Positions 31,527 to 42,320 of a DNA stretch of 64,000 nucleotides are shown one piece after another (the stretch's first letter is position 1; each line of letters starts with the position of its first letter). A model generated the notes under the pieces. It had not been told where the DNA came from. It made no database searches and was given only the letters and a program-made list of their open reading frames with translations. Position numbers and translations under genes: made by a program. The DNA is from Humulus lupulus (lineage: Eukaryota; Streptophyta; Magnoliopsida; Rosales; Cannabaceae): contig NC_084795.1 in assembly GCF_963169125.1 (NCBI RefSeq), positions 141,645,766 to 141,709,765 of the forward strand, given 5' to 3'.

Positions 31527-33009
31527 ATGGTTTCATTCTGCAGTTGTGTGGCCTATATCTTTGTGATATTGGCAATACTTGTTGGCGTCTCTTTTAGACT
31601 GGTCTTTTTTCATTGGCGAGGGCCTTCTGAAAGGGACCTGGTTTTCATTTGTAACGAAAATATGCTCTCTCGCATGGGCAAGGTCAATATAAAAGGTGTA
31701 GGGGCCTTGTCTGCGCTCGTCAGAGCGCTGATGCTTCCGGGGTCGATCGTCTCTTGCCCCTTCATAGACCCTCTTTTTCTTTGCATTGCCTTGGCTCTCC
31801 CGGATTGAGGGCTTCGGTGAATTCTGGTCTTTTCTGGCCTTGAGGCTCTCGTGACCATCTTCCACACGAATATACTTTTGCGCCTACTCGTAGAAATCAT
31901 CCAAGTCCGTGACCTCCCTCTTGAGCATGTTATCCCATAACTTGCTTCCTAGGCGCACTCCAGCTGTGATGGCCATTTTCAACTCTCTTCGGGTCAAGCT
32001 CCCTACTTTAGCTGCCTCCATATTGAACGTGTGAATGTAGCTCTTTAGACTCTCATTTTCTCCTTGCTTCACATTGGCGAAGCTGGTGCCTGGCATTGTG
32101 TAGTCCCGCACACCGTGGTGCTGCTGAAGGAATTCATCAGAAAACTGTTGCCAAGATCTGATGGATCCCGGTCTACATCTTTTGAACCATTTGTACGCAG
32201 GTCCTTTCAATGTGGCAACGAAGCAATGACATCTGGCCCCGCTACTAATTCCCCTCAGCTTCATCAGGTCGTTAAATGCATTCAGATGGTATTTCAGATC
32301 TGTGCTTCCTTCATAGGGGGTCATATGGGGCTCCTTGAAGTTGGCTGGGAGCCAGATGGCTTGGATCTCCTTGATGAAGGGTGACTCATGATCGAACTCT
32401 TCTTCAAAGGCTTGACCTCCGGAGGCGGTGATGATTTTTCTTCGTAGGCTCCTCATTTCTGTGTCCAGGTCTTGCCTCCTCTTGCTTAGGGAGTCTCTCA
32501 AAGCAAATGGGTTAGGATCCCCATTTCCTTTGCCTTCCTGGGGCGCCATAGGGGGTGTGGTCCTTTTACCCGCCCTCTTTTTGTTGAGTTCTTCTCGTAA
32601 ATCTAAGGGTGGTTTCTAGCCTCTGATTCTTGCAGTGAAGTTCTCGTATCTCGTCTTCGTAGAATTGAGACTTCGAACTCGAGCTGACGGAGTGGACCCG
32701 AGGGTGCTTGTCAGCCCGGCGCTTCGATGGGCCTAGATCCTGTCGACCAGGGTTTGGTACCTACGATGTCCTTGGAGGCAGGAACTCATCGGTACCCCTT
32801 GCTGGGGTAGCCGCCGACCTTGGGCGATCCTCCTCAGGTGGGACCGCTGGGGACAAGGCCTCCGTTTTGTCTCTGGGAACCACAGGCTCCCTTGGGGCCT
32901 CAATGTTTGCAGGTGGAGGAGGATCCCTCATGGAGGCTTTTAGCAGATCTCCGTCAAGATGGACTTCCACCTCGCATGGCTCTCTCAACCGTTTCGAACG
33001 TCGCGGCAT
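31527..33009 (-). pseudogene. gag: Tat-3 gag, nearly intact
   Basis: The ATG at 33009 opens 'MPRRSKRLREPCEVEV', a basic start followed by a proline-rich segment; the frame then changes between about 32760 and 32550. From ATG 32549 one frame runs through the capsid core ('GPAYKWFKRCRPGSIRSWQQF', 'KQGENESLKSYIHTFNMEA') and the C/H cluster 'KYCQYHKDIGHTT'. Only two stops break it, near 31884 and 31533, and the same frame continues into protease. It is clearly homologous to Tat-1 gag but better preserved. Confidence 0.85.
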
Positions 33010-33059
33010 TTTTTCCTATCAGAATCGACGAAAGAACAGTGACTTGCAATATATCCTTT

Positions 33060-33077
33060 CCACAGACGGCGCCAAAC
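33060..33077 (-). promoter_or_regulatory. Tat-3 primer binding site
   Basis: On the minus strand TTTGGCGCCGTCTGTGG follows the 5' LTR. This TGGCGCCGT-starting site is common in plant Tat and Athila elements, and its first nine bases agree with the end of plant tRNA-Asp. The later bases do not, so I leave the tRNA open. Confidence 0.65.
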
Positions 33078-34074
33078 TATTGACGGTGAGAACTCGTTAA
33101 CCATGTTAAGTTAGAAAAATAGAAATGTAGAGATTATCAAATGAAAAACTTCAAAGATCTAATTGGAAACTCAGAGAATAGTTGCAGAAAGAAAATGGTG
33201 AAATGAACTTGTATTTCTTATGGTGTAGTGCTACATTGTTTTTTTTCCAACCCCCTTCCATGTGGAAGTGTGGTTCCTTTTATAGTGGGCTCTAATGGCC
33301 CCTGATACATTGTGGTCCAGGGGACCAGATGGTACGCAAGTACACTGTCAAGAGAGTGGTCTCAGGGGTTGTGGTGTTGGCTCCAGTACATAGTCAGGTT
33401 TTGTGGGGATGTCTCCACTACTTAGCTAGTACGAGTGTCAAAGGAGTGGCTCCAAGCGTAGTGGTTTTGGTGGTGGTGTCGACTTTGACGTCTGGTTAGA
33501 AACTCACAGGCCACATCCCCTCTCCTAGTGCTCCCACTACTTGTCTGGCATAAGTATCTGTATCAAGCGTACGGGGTCTTAAAGGTCGTACCCCGTGCAA
33601 GGTTATGCTAGTACGACCTTTTGAATTACACTTGAGCTTCTACTTCCAAATTTTTCCGTCTTGACAGGTCTTCATAGGAGACATCCACTTGAGGTGCAAG
33701 GTGCGAGACACCGGGGATGCCTCGGGCGCGCGAGGTGCTGGCACGCGAGGCCCACTAGCGCGCGAGAGGCGCTCGCACGCAAGGCACTGGGCGCGCGAGG
33801 CGCTGGGGCACGAGGCGCACTAGGCGTGCGAGGTGCTGGGGCACGAGGCGCACCAGGTGCGTGAGGCCGAGGTACCCTCACGAGACCCAGGCTCAGTGCG
33901 CGCGAGATTCTCCTTCGCGCGAGGCCTCTCGGCCATCTGGGCAGGTACGGGGCATGCAAGACACAAGACGATGGTGGCCCAAGGACACCGCGACTTATCC
34001 ATGTATGTAGGCACTCATGGGACCTGAGCGCGTACTTTAGGTCTTTTACAAGCATGTAATTTTGAGTGTCTACA
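33078..34074 (-). repeat. 5' LTR of Tat-3
   Basis: It aligns with 25631-26673, with plus-strand ends TATTGACGG and GTCTACA. It is about 46 bp shorter, largely in the GC-rich 33-bp tandem array (33723-33862). Flanked by TGTAC at 34075-34079. Confidence 0.9.
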
Positions 34075-34079
34075 TGTAC

Positions 34080-34882
34080 ATTAAGTATTTTATTTGAAAA
34101 TATTTGGGCTACACATTAATTAATTTTATAAACCATTAAGTATATATATTTAATTTTTATATTGTATTTAACAGTTTTTGTTGTTGTGACCATTTATTTT
34201 ATTAATTTTAACAGAATATTTTAAATATTTAACAGAATTTATATATAAAATAAATTAAAAATAAATATTTATTAATTATATTAATATAAATTCAAATATG
34301 ATCAAATATCCTTATATAATAATATTTAATATAAGATTATATATTTAATAATTATATTAATATAAATTCAAATGTTATAAAATATAATTATTATAATAAT
34401 ATACAGTACAAGACTAAATATTTAATAATTATATTAATATATAATCAAATGTTATAAAATATTATTATTATAATAATATATAATTCAAGACTAGATATTT
34501 AATGATTATATTAATATATATTCAAATGTTATAAAATATAATCTTAATTTTTATAAAAATTTGGTAGAATAAATATTTAATAATTATATTAATTTGAATT
34601 CAAATATCATGAAAATGTAATTATTATAATAATATTTAATACAAAACTAGATATTTAATAATTATATTAATGTAAATTTAAATTTTGTAACATATCATTG
34701 TAATTATAATAATAATAATAAATAATACACAATCTTAATTTTTATTAAAAATTTTATCATTAATATTTAAAATGAAAACATGTTATTTTTTTTTAATTTG
34801 ATCTAACTTAATAAATATATATTCATATTAAATGAAGAATTGTCTCTTTTTACACAGTGGTCGCAGCCTCACAGTCAGAGAT
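34080..34882. repeat. AT-rich block with six copies of a 77-bp tandem repeat
   Basis: Units starting 'atatttaataattatatt' begin at 34265, 34341, 34418, 34495, 34573 and 34651, giving lengths 76, 77, 77, 78 and 78 with a decayed sixth. The flanks (34080-34264 and 34735-34882) are AT-rich without genes. Confidence 0.8.
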
Positions 34883-35175
34883 TTCTACAGGAAAAGAGGT
34901 CTATAGCAACGAATTTTGTCGTTGTTGTAGATCAAGAAGTCGTCGTTGTAGGTCCGTATGTGTATCGACCTACAACAACGACAAAACATAGTCGTAGGAT
35001 TTTGCTACAGCGACGACATGTCGGTTGCAGTAGGAAATCTCATTTTTTGGTTGAATTGAGATATTGCGATGACATGTTGTCACTGTAAATGGTTGCAAAA
35101 TTTGAAAAAAATCCTACAGCGACCACATGTCGTCGTTGTAGGTCCATGAACTGCCAATATTCGTCGTTGTAGAGT
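34883..35175. mobile_element. CACTA (En/Spm)-like subterminal repeat remnant
   Basis: 'CTACAGGAAAAGAGG' at about 34886 resembles the CACTACA(A/G)GAAAA end of plant CACTA transposons. It is followed by repeated, partly inverted phrases around 'tcgtcgttgtaggtc' and 'gacctacaacaacgac' up to about 35172. Such dense short direct and inverted repeats are typical of CACTA subterminal regions. No transposase is seen and the opposite end was not found. Confidence 0.5.
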
Positions 35176-35440
35176 GTCTGGTTTTATATAATTTTTTTAA
35201 ATAAATTAATTATATTAATTAAATTTTATTTAATAAAATATTAAAAATTAATAAAATAATATAACCAATTTATTATTAATAAAGTAATATTTAATATTAA
35301 TATGATATCAAGATAAAAATAATTTTGTTCAACTTAGTACAAACATAAGTAGTATAGTCTCCAAAATGTAAAATACAACAGAAAATATTATTAAATTTAA
35401 AAGAATAATATAAGAAAACTAAATGTCATCTAAATGTGCC
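35176..35440. other. AT-rich tail of the inserted block
   Basis: I see no gene or clear repeat. It leads into the resumed old chromovirus at about 35440-35470. Confidence 0.4.
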
Positions 35441-36706
35441 AGTTAGTCACGGTTAGACTGAAATAATGACAAGGATTGATTTGGAACTTGCGACTGATAA
35501 TTGGCAGATATATTTCTATGAATAAATGGTGAAACACAGAAATAAGATCTTATAGGAATGGTTAGGAATCCTACCACCTTGGTATAAATAGGTTAAGATA
35601 TGCATATCGGATGAGTGATCTGAAGGATGCTGGCATTGAGGGGAAGATGTGGCACGAACCTAAGGATGCCCCTTATGATTATTGTATCCAAGAAGTTTGA
35701 ATGGGTGTTAAGACTACAATTTGTATACTGGGAGGCCCACGACCTATCTTTTAGTAAACAAGAGATGACAATCATGAGCCAGAAGGGCTATTATGACTCT
35801 AGTGTATCCTAGAGTTAGTATGGAGGGATATGATTATGGACCCTAGGGGTGGACCACCATGGATTATAGATGAGATGAGTGGATGCAAAAGTTGTGACTT
35901 GACCTATTTTGGTTAACACACTATGATTGTGTGAGTGGGGTGTCATATGAGGGAGCATGTAAGAAAGGAGAACGTACGTCTCCACTGGACACCGAAGTCG
36001 ATAGTGTCAGATTGAGACTTGTAGATCCCCAGGTTCTGGAAAAAAGGTTATAGAGTGGCTTTGAGTAGGATATTGTGAGACAGGGAACGGGAAGTGCTTA
36101 TTCAAGAAAATGAACCCAGGGACAGGAAGAATACTGGTTTAGGAAGGGCTCAGAGGACTAGTGAAATTATTAAGGATTGTTAGGGCAGGAGTGTCTACGT
36201 TATTAGAAAGATATGAGAGTTCACAAATCTAGATATGGGAACATTGAGTTACAGGATTGAGGACTTTGTGTTCTATGCATATTATGAACTAACAAGGATA
36301 AAATGGTTCAGAAAGGAAAGAGGAGTTTGACTCTAGATTTGATATATATTTATGTGATCCTAATGGGAGTAGGCCAGAGTCCTACAGATTGGCCTTACCC
36401 CAGCATGGGTAGAGGCTCACAAGGTGTTACTGGTGCCAATGTTGAAGAAATGGATAATGATTACAACCCCTTATTGGGTCAGGAGAGCCTTGAAATTAAC
36501 TGAAACTTATTATGTAAGGAAGCCAGTGGAAATTCTTGATAAAATAGATAAAGTCATACAGATTAAGACTAGTGTTCTTGTGAAAGTGTTGCAACTAGTG
36601 GCAAGGTAAAGGACCTAATTCTGGGGTCATACACAGGTTCGCATAATTAGTAGGCTGAGATGTTGAGTAAATTTTGAGAACGAAATTTTAATAAGGAAGG
36701 GATAGT
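35440..36706 (+). pseudogene. Tekay-old, 3' half (integrase and chromodomain), heavily decayed
   Basis: Reading across stops and frameshifts gives echoes of Tekay-2 pol in the right order. They are the linker before the zinc finger (about 35460-35510), the zinc-binding segment and post-zinc 'LL.PL..P' region (35640-35830), a 'QRTSEII' echo near 36150, and the chromodomain 'KPVEILDKIDKV' (36520-36560). The polypurine tract ATAAGGAAGGGATAGT (36691-36706) is preserved. With 21933-24624 it makes one element split by the AT-rich block. Confidence 0.65.
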
Positions 36707-39087
36707 TGTAACGTCCCGAATTTGTCATTAAGGCTGAGTGCCCTTATTACTGTGCTTGGAGGGCTTGATTGGAATTATATGTGCGATTATGGGTTATACG
36801 GGTGATAGTGTGGCATAAATGACTTATGTGGTAATGTGATTAAAGATGCATGTTTATGTGTATTAAATGTGCATGTGCGCCCATTCCTGTAAATAGGGGC
36901 ATGCTTGTAATTTTGGCCCGTTAAGGGCATAAATGTAGTTATATATGTATTGTGACTGAGACCCCAGTGTTATGGGGATATATTTGTGATGTGTGATCCG
37001 AGACGGTTCTAGGGAGTGGATTAGTGAAATAGTCACAACGGGGTAGAATACTCGGCTCAGGGTGAGCCTAGAGGTATTATGGGATCATAATATGTGTTGG
37101 GGATTATCGGGTAATGGGTGGTGATTTACCAGTTATTTGAGTAAGTCAGGACTGATTGGGGATTTATAGGACCACTCGAGGAATTAGAGGGAATAGTGAA
37201 AATGATGGGATTGCCCTTAGTGACATTAAAGGACTAAGAATATACTTAGGGGCATTTTGGGTGATCTACATCTTAGGATAGACTTAAGCTAACTAAAAGT
37301 CTAGAACGAGCTAGAAGGGGGAAACATATCTTAACCTATCTCTTTCTCTCTAGTCGACTCTCTCTTCCTCTCAATGGTATGGTTCAAGTTTTTGTGAAAC
37401 TTTTGATAATTCAACTAAGGAATCAAGGATTAGAGGCTGGAACTTGGGGAAGATCAAGCTAGGAGAAGGTCTGAGACAGCCTAAGGGGTTCGATTCTTCA
37501 GTGAAGTAAGGCTTTGCCTTGAATTTTGGAGGTTTTAGTTGTGGTTTAAAGGTTTTCTTAAGGTTTAAGTTTTGGTCTAATTTTTGAGTTTTGATGGGTT
37601 TATTGGATAAGTTTTGGGGTGGTTAAACTATTGATGTTGTTTTGGTACGAATTCAAGATATAATTCCTGGATTAGGAAATGGTTTGGGCAGGAATTTGGT
37701 GATGTTAGATTGAGAAAGTGTAGGGGATTTCTGGATTTTGGGGCTTGAGTCGTAGCCCTGTTCTTCAGGCGCTGTGACCCGCATGAAAACAGAGCCTTGG
37801 GGAGCCTCGAATTTTGCCCAGGCATCGCGGCGCAGGCTGAGGCATGCCGCAGCCCATGTCCCTTTGATGAAAGCCTAAGGCTCCCTAACTTGAGCGCGTC
37901 GCGGCCCTTAAGGGCTGGGCCACTACTCAAATGGGAAAATTTGGCCAAATGAAGGTTTTAAGTTTGGTAACCCAAATGTTAGGGCTCGAGAAGGGTTCTA
38001 CTACCCGGTTTAGTAGAATATGAGGTCCTGAAGGCTAGTATTTTACTCTGAAGTTCTTAATTGATTAGGAATTGATGTATGTCTATTTATTAATGTGTTG
38101 GGACTATGTTTTACCACTCAGGCTCGGGATTAGGGATCGTGCTCAGGATCGCTTTGCGTTGTCAGCTCGGGACACCAGGTAAGAGAATTTTTTGTGCTCG
38201 TAGAGCTATGTGGTTGTGTTGTGCTATGTCTACTGTTTATATCTATTATGTCAAACATATGACTGTGACGGATCGAAAAGAGCCAGAAGCGGCAAGAGTC
38301 GGGAGCGACAAGAGTCAGGATCGGCAAGAGCCAAGAGTGACAAAAGCTAGAAGCGATAAGAGTCGAGAGTGGGAAAGGGCTGGGATCGGCGTTATGCATG
38401 CTGTATACAGGCCACCAGGGCGCGACCCTCTAAGGGTTTTGTACACACTTGTTCGGTTAAGACCACGAACTTGGTGCCTGATAGCGCACCCCAATCGGCG
38501 AAGGGTGCTATTGTATTACTGAATTGTTATGCTACTGTATTGTTAGGTTGTTATGACATTATGCTATTGTGTTGTTATAATTTTGTAATGTTGTTTATTC
38601 CAATACCAACTTGTAATTACTTGTTATCTTGGATTAAGTATGTATTTATTGAAATAAATTATTGTATGCTTTGTTGTGAAGTTCTCTTGCTGGTCCTCGA
38701 CTCACGGGTGCTCTGTAGTGAAGGTATGGGCAAGGAAAAGGTCGATCAACCATGAGTTGGAGGGCATGGAGAGGTGCGAACATGTTTGGCCTACCTGGTC
38801 ACCACGACTGGGGTATTTTGAGGAGCGAGTTATATATGGCTGATTTTGTCCCTTTGGTCGACTGTATTCACATTTTGCGTTGTATTACATTTTCAAACAG
38901 TATTTTGGGATCCCAAATGTATAGCTTTTATTATTTTAAAGAATGTACACATCTTCTATAACCAATGTTGTCAAATGAGTCTTTATTTCAATTTAAAACA
39001 CACTTTTTGGTTTAATATCTCGATTAGCGAGCTAATGATACATTTATAAATCACATGGTAATGGCTCTAAGGTAGTAGGGCGTTGCT
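36707..39087 (+). repeat. 3' LTR of Tekay-old
   Basis: It starts TGTAACGTCCCGAATTTG after a polypurine tract and ends in a decayed GGGCGTTGCT. It has the LTR landmarks shared with Tekay-2: a GC-rich module (37750-37920), the 'cttgctggtcctcgactcacgg' block (38689), a hairpin (38794-38812) and TTTTGGGATCCCAAA (about 38903). A 16-bp minisatellite lies at 38271-38382. Its right edge abuts Tat-4 pol. Confidence 0.82.
38271..38382 (+). repeat. 16-bp minisatellite, seven units, in the Tekay-old LTR
   Basis: Seven exact-length units beginning at 38271 and then every 16 bases follow the pattern (g/a)agcg(g/a)caagagtc(g/a)g with substitutions only. Related but less regular phrases lie at the same place in the Tekay-2 LTRs (11420-11530 and 18445-18550). 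Confidence 0.85.
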
Positions 39088-39403
39088 ATGCTCACCATCA
39101 TCTATTATCAATAGATCGTCATGGTTAATGTGCACCATCCAAGCATCGTTCTAGGACAAGGTTATTATATGGTTCGTCATTCGGGGCATCTACGCTAGGA
39201 ATTGGGCCACCGCTAACATTTCATCGTCGTGATTGAGGTGCCGAGATGGGCTGCTCCAAAGGGGATTGCTCGTTCATTGACTGGAGGAGGTCCGTGGGCC
39301 ACGGGCTATGGAGCTGCTGGTACTTGGCCTTGAGCTTGTGGACGTGCCACCTGTTGAGGTAGGAGCTGAGCTCCGGCAGGAGATTGACGAGGGCATGCTC
39401 CAA
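39088..39403 (-). pseudogene. Tat-4 gag end/pre-protease fragment
   Basis: On the minus strand a short GC-rich open stretch from 39403 ('EHALVNLLPELSSYL') is followed by a decayed segment. In that segment 'NDAWMVHINHDDLLIID' aligns with the pre-protease 'EDDVRHVRYPHNNHLVITI' of Tat-1. The frame is broken several times. It stops at the LTR of Tekay-old. Confidence 0.5.
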
Positions 39404-40710
39404 TGATACCGATTTTTCTACCGCAAGTGTACGGTGTATTGCAATATAGTTTTAATTTAAAAGATGTCGAACCCACAGGGATTAAATATTTAATTTCACA
39501 AATTACTATACCTTTGTAAGTCTATAATTTTAATGAGAAAATTCTGCAAATATCTCAAACAAGAAAATAAGAAAATAAAATAACAAAATAATGGAAGATA
39601 ATCATCTTGGAAATTGATTAAATGAATGAGGAATATAGTACAGTAATAATATCACTTTCTTAAATTATGAACAATGGTTTCTTTATTATCGTAATTAGTT
39701 CTCTTCATTTGTAATCTCCAAAACTCTAATGTAATGCATCTATCTCTCTCAAGCATATATGCAATTAATCAATATGATATCTCTATTCGCTATTAATTAA
39801 TCAAGAAGCCATTAAGCAAGTAATTCTTTTAAGTTAAATTCATAGAGTTCAAGGAATCTGTCAATCTCATAATCACTCTATGTCAAATCTTCCTATGTCC
39901 AATCTAAGTATATCTTTTTGAAGCGTAAACCCTAGATCTCAATTGACAATAATGATGGCCAAACATTAATATGAGAAAATTGAATCAAGAAGATATGAAC
40001 AAACAAAAAGAACTTCATAAAGATAATAATAGAAACCTTAATTCAATAATCAAAATAGATCCATCTAGTACTCTAGCACAAAAGGAGTTTAGTTCTCCAT
40101 TACAAACTTAAACACAATAGCAATGTAGTTGTTAGTAATGAAAAACTAAAATAAAATGAGGAAGAAAGAAACTAGATATGATGATGGTGATGTTGATGAA
40201 TTCTAGCCTCCGTTTCTCTTTCCAAGCATGTAATACCTTGTCTAATCTCCTCCAAAATGTCATTAGAACCCTAATTATATTTTTCCTTTTATATTCCCTC
40301 CAAAAGACCTCTTTTTCCCTTCAAAACTCATCACTTAAATTTTTTGTGTGGGTCCAAGCACTGTTGCCCCTCGAATGAGTGCTACTGTGCTACTCGAAGG
40401 CCAAATACATGCTCTATGTAACAGTCAGGCGCCGCATCCCCTGGTGATGGCGTTGCATCGCCTGGGCAAATTCCTGGGACGCTGATTCTTTAGACAGGGC
40501 TGTAGCGCTAGAACAAGGGGCTGCAACCCTATTTCACTTTTTTTTTTTCATTTTTTCTCCGTTTCACTCATGTTTTGTACGAAATTCTCACCACTTCTCC
40601 TTGGACCCTACAAATACACAACACAAGGGTAAAACAAAAAAAAACAACCTAGACACCTACAAATTAAATATAAAATGACACTAATAAGTGAATCTAAAAT
40701 TCCCTTGTCA
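39404..40710 (-). mobile_element. Solo LTR, probably Athila-like
   Basis: It is bounded by TGATACC and TTGTCA with flanks TCCAA (39399-39403) and TCCAG (40711-40715), a 5-bp duplication with one mismatch. Tat-4 gag continues on both sides, so it is an insertion. Read on the minus strand, its end 'gtacacttgcggtag...ggtatca' resembles the U5 end of Athila-type LTRs; this is recalled family knowledge and not checked. No protein-coding region is present in its 1.3 kb. Confidence 0.55.
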
Positions 40711-42315
40711 TCCAGCCCTGGTATACTTGTGAAGATGCCCTAATTTTAATAGATTCTCAATCTCATTGTGAAGTTGTCTGCATTTGATTTGTTGGTGTCC
40801 AACGTCATTGTGGAACTTGCAAAACTTCATAAATTCCCTTCATTCCTTTTCTCCCTGGATGGATTGGGGCCTCCGGTAATGAACTTGCAAATCTGTGGCT
40901 AAGAAAATATTTTAATGATTATCAAGTAGGACAATGTACACGAAATACTGAACAAAGTACTTATATTCAAGAACTTTGATTCTCTTTGGTTTCATACTCC
41001 CGTTGCCTCTTTCCCACGTTTACTATGGCTCAGGCTTTCTCTAGGCGCCCCTGACTTGGCGGGAGCAGTAGTTCCAGTGCTGAAAGCAGGCTAAAAAGCA
41101 GTAAATCCACTAGGAGTTGCTGCTCCGTACCCAACGGGTGTGGTACTATAGTTAGCCTGTGGGAAAACATGACTATAATTCATGAGCTTCATTACTCTCA
41201 TTTGCATTGGAGTATAAGGGAAGAATTGGGGACTCGGAGTATTGGCAGTAGGGATTGTAGGAACTGGAAAGGAATCTGGTCTTCTGAAAGCTCCAATTTG
41301 GGCTTCTTCTAACTGGATATATTCTTGGGCCCAATGAATAAATTCGTCGAGCCTATGGCATCCACCCCTCTACACATCATCCCATAGCGGAGAACTTGGT
41401 CGAATACCAGCTTGTAAGTTCATGGACTGTTGGCCATCATCAAACCTCTTGGTCATTGCAACTTTTTCTTTAAAGTACTATAGTACACTTTAAGGGTCTC
41501 GAATAGCCCTTGCTTGATGTTGGCCAAGGCAATGACCTCGAAATGAACCTTCTAAGTAGTTTGTGCCAGGAGTGGATGGAACCCGGTCTATGCTTCTTAA
41601 ACTACTCATCAGCTGGTTTCATCAAAATTAACGGGAAGCGGTGGCACCTGGTGTCCTGGGAGACAGGGTGGACAGATGTCAATCAGCTGAATTTGGACAA
41701 GTGGTCAAAAGGGTCCATAACTCCTCTATAAGGAGTGCTGTCTAAAATCTCAAAGCCTTGAGGTAACAGGGCTTTGACAATGTGTAAGGAAAATTACTCC
41801 CCATCCTCTTCCTCCAAGTCAAAGTCTTAGCCCTATCTCCTGGCCATCTTAACAATTATCAATTTTAGGCACTTCAACTTTGCGTGGAGAGGGTCTTGGT
41901 TGGCATGTTGTGTCGAATATGCCCCCTGGTCAGGCATGGCATTGAGAATGTCATTGAGGTACAGTTATGGGTATCTCTTAGGGATGTCCTCTTGCCCTTC
42001 GTTGTTCTTGCAGGCTTTTAGATTATCCTACAAGTCAGGTTGTGCGTTCCCGTGGCAGCCATCTTTGGGAAATTCTACTTCCGTCTCCCCATCTGACTCC
42101 ACGTAATAATTCTTAACTGAGACATTGATTCATTTTTTGGGAATCCTACTTTCATCTCCCCATCTGACTCAACGTAATCATTCTTAATCAAGACACTGAT
42201 TCATTGTTCTCGACTTACAGAGACTTCTCTCTCATTGGCTTCTCGCCGAGGGTTTCCCCAAGGCTGGCGAGGCATAAAAGGGATTTATCCTCTAGACTTG
42301 ATGCGGGCAATCGTA
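40711..42315 (-). pseudogene. gag: Tat-4 gag, core and zinc region, decayed
   Basis: On the minus strand 'FCKFHNDVGHQQIKCRQLHNE' (about 40840-40770) matches the C/H cluster of Tat-1 and Tat-3 gag. Further upstream (41740-41480), 'DPFDHLSKF', 'HRPGSIHSWHK' and related pieces match the capsid core. A 72-bp in-frame tandem duplication lies at 42067-42138/42139-42210. Many stops are present. Confidence 0.7.
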
Positions 42316-42320
42316 GTGCG

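Larger units (their letters stand above)
25631..34074 (-). mobile_element. Tat-type element Tat-3, internally deleted
   Basis: LTRs at 25631-26673 and 33078-34074 are related through their length, and the element is flanked by a perfect 5-bp duplication TGTAC (25626-25630 and 34075-34079). On the minus strand the order is LTR, primer site, gag, protease, a short integrase remnant, the extra ORF in the opposite (+) direction, polypurine tract, LTR. RT, both RNase H domains and most of the integrase are missing. It is 8.4 kb, against about 12-13 kb for a full Tat element. Confidence 0.93.

Noticed and set aside
39221..39403. A small host gene suggested by GC-rich, regular codon use
   Set aside because: It lies between Tat-4 gag fragments, in line with them on the minus strand, and is cut by a solo LTR at 39404. 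It is better taken as part of Tat-4.
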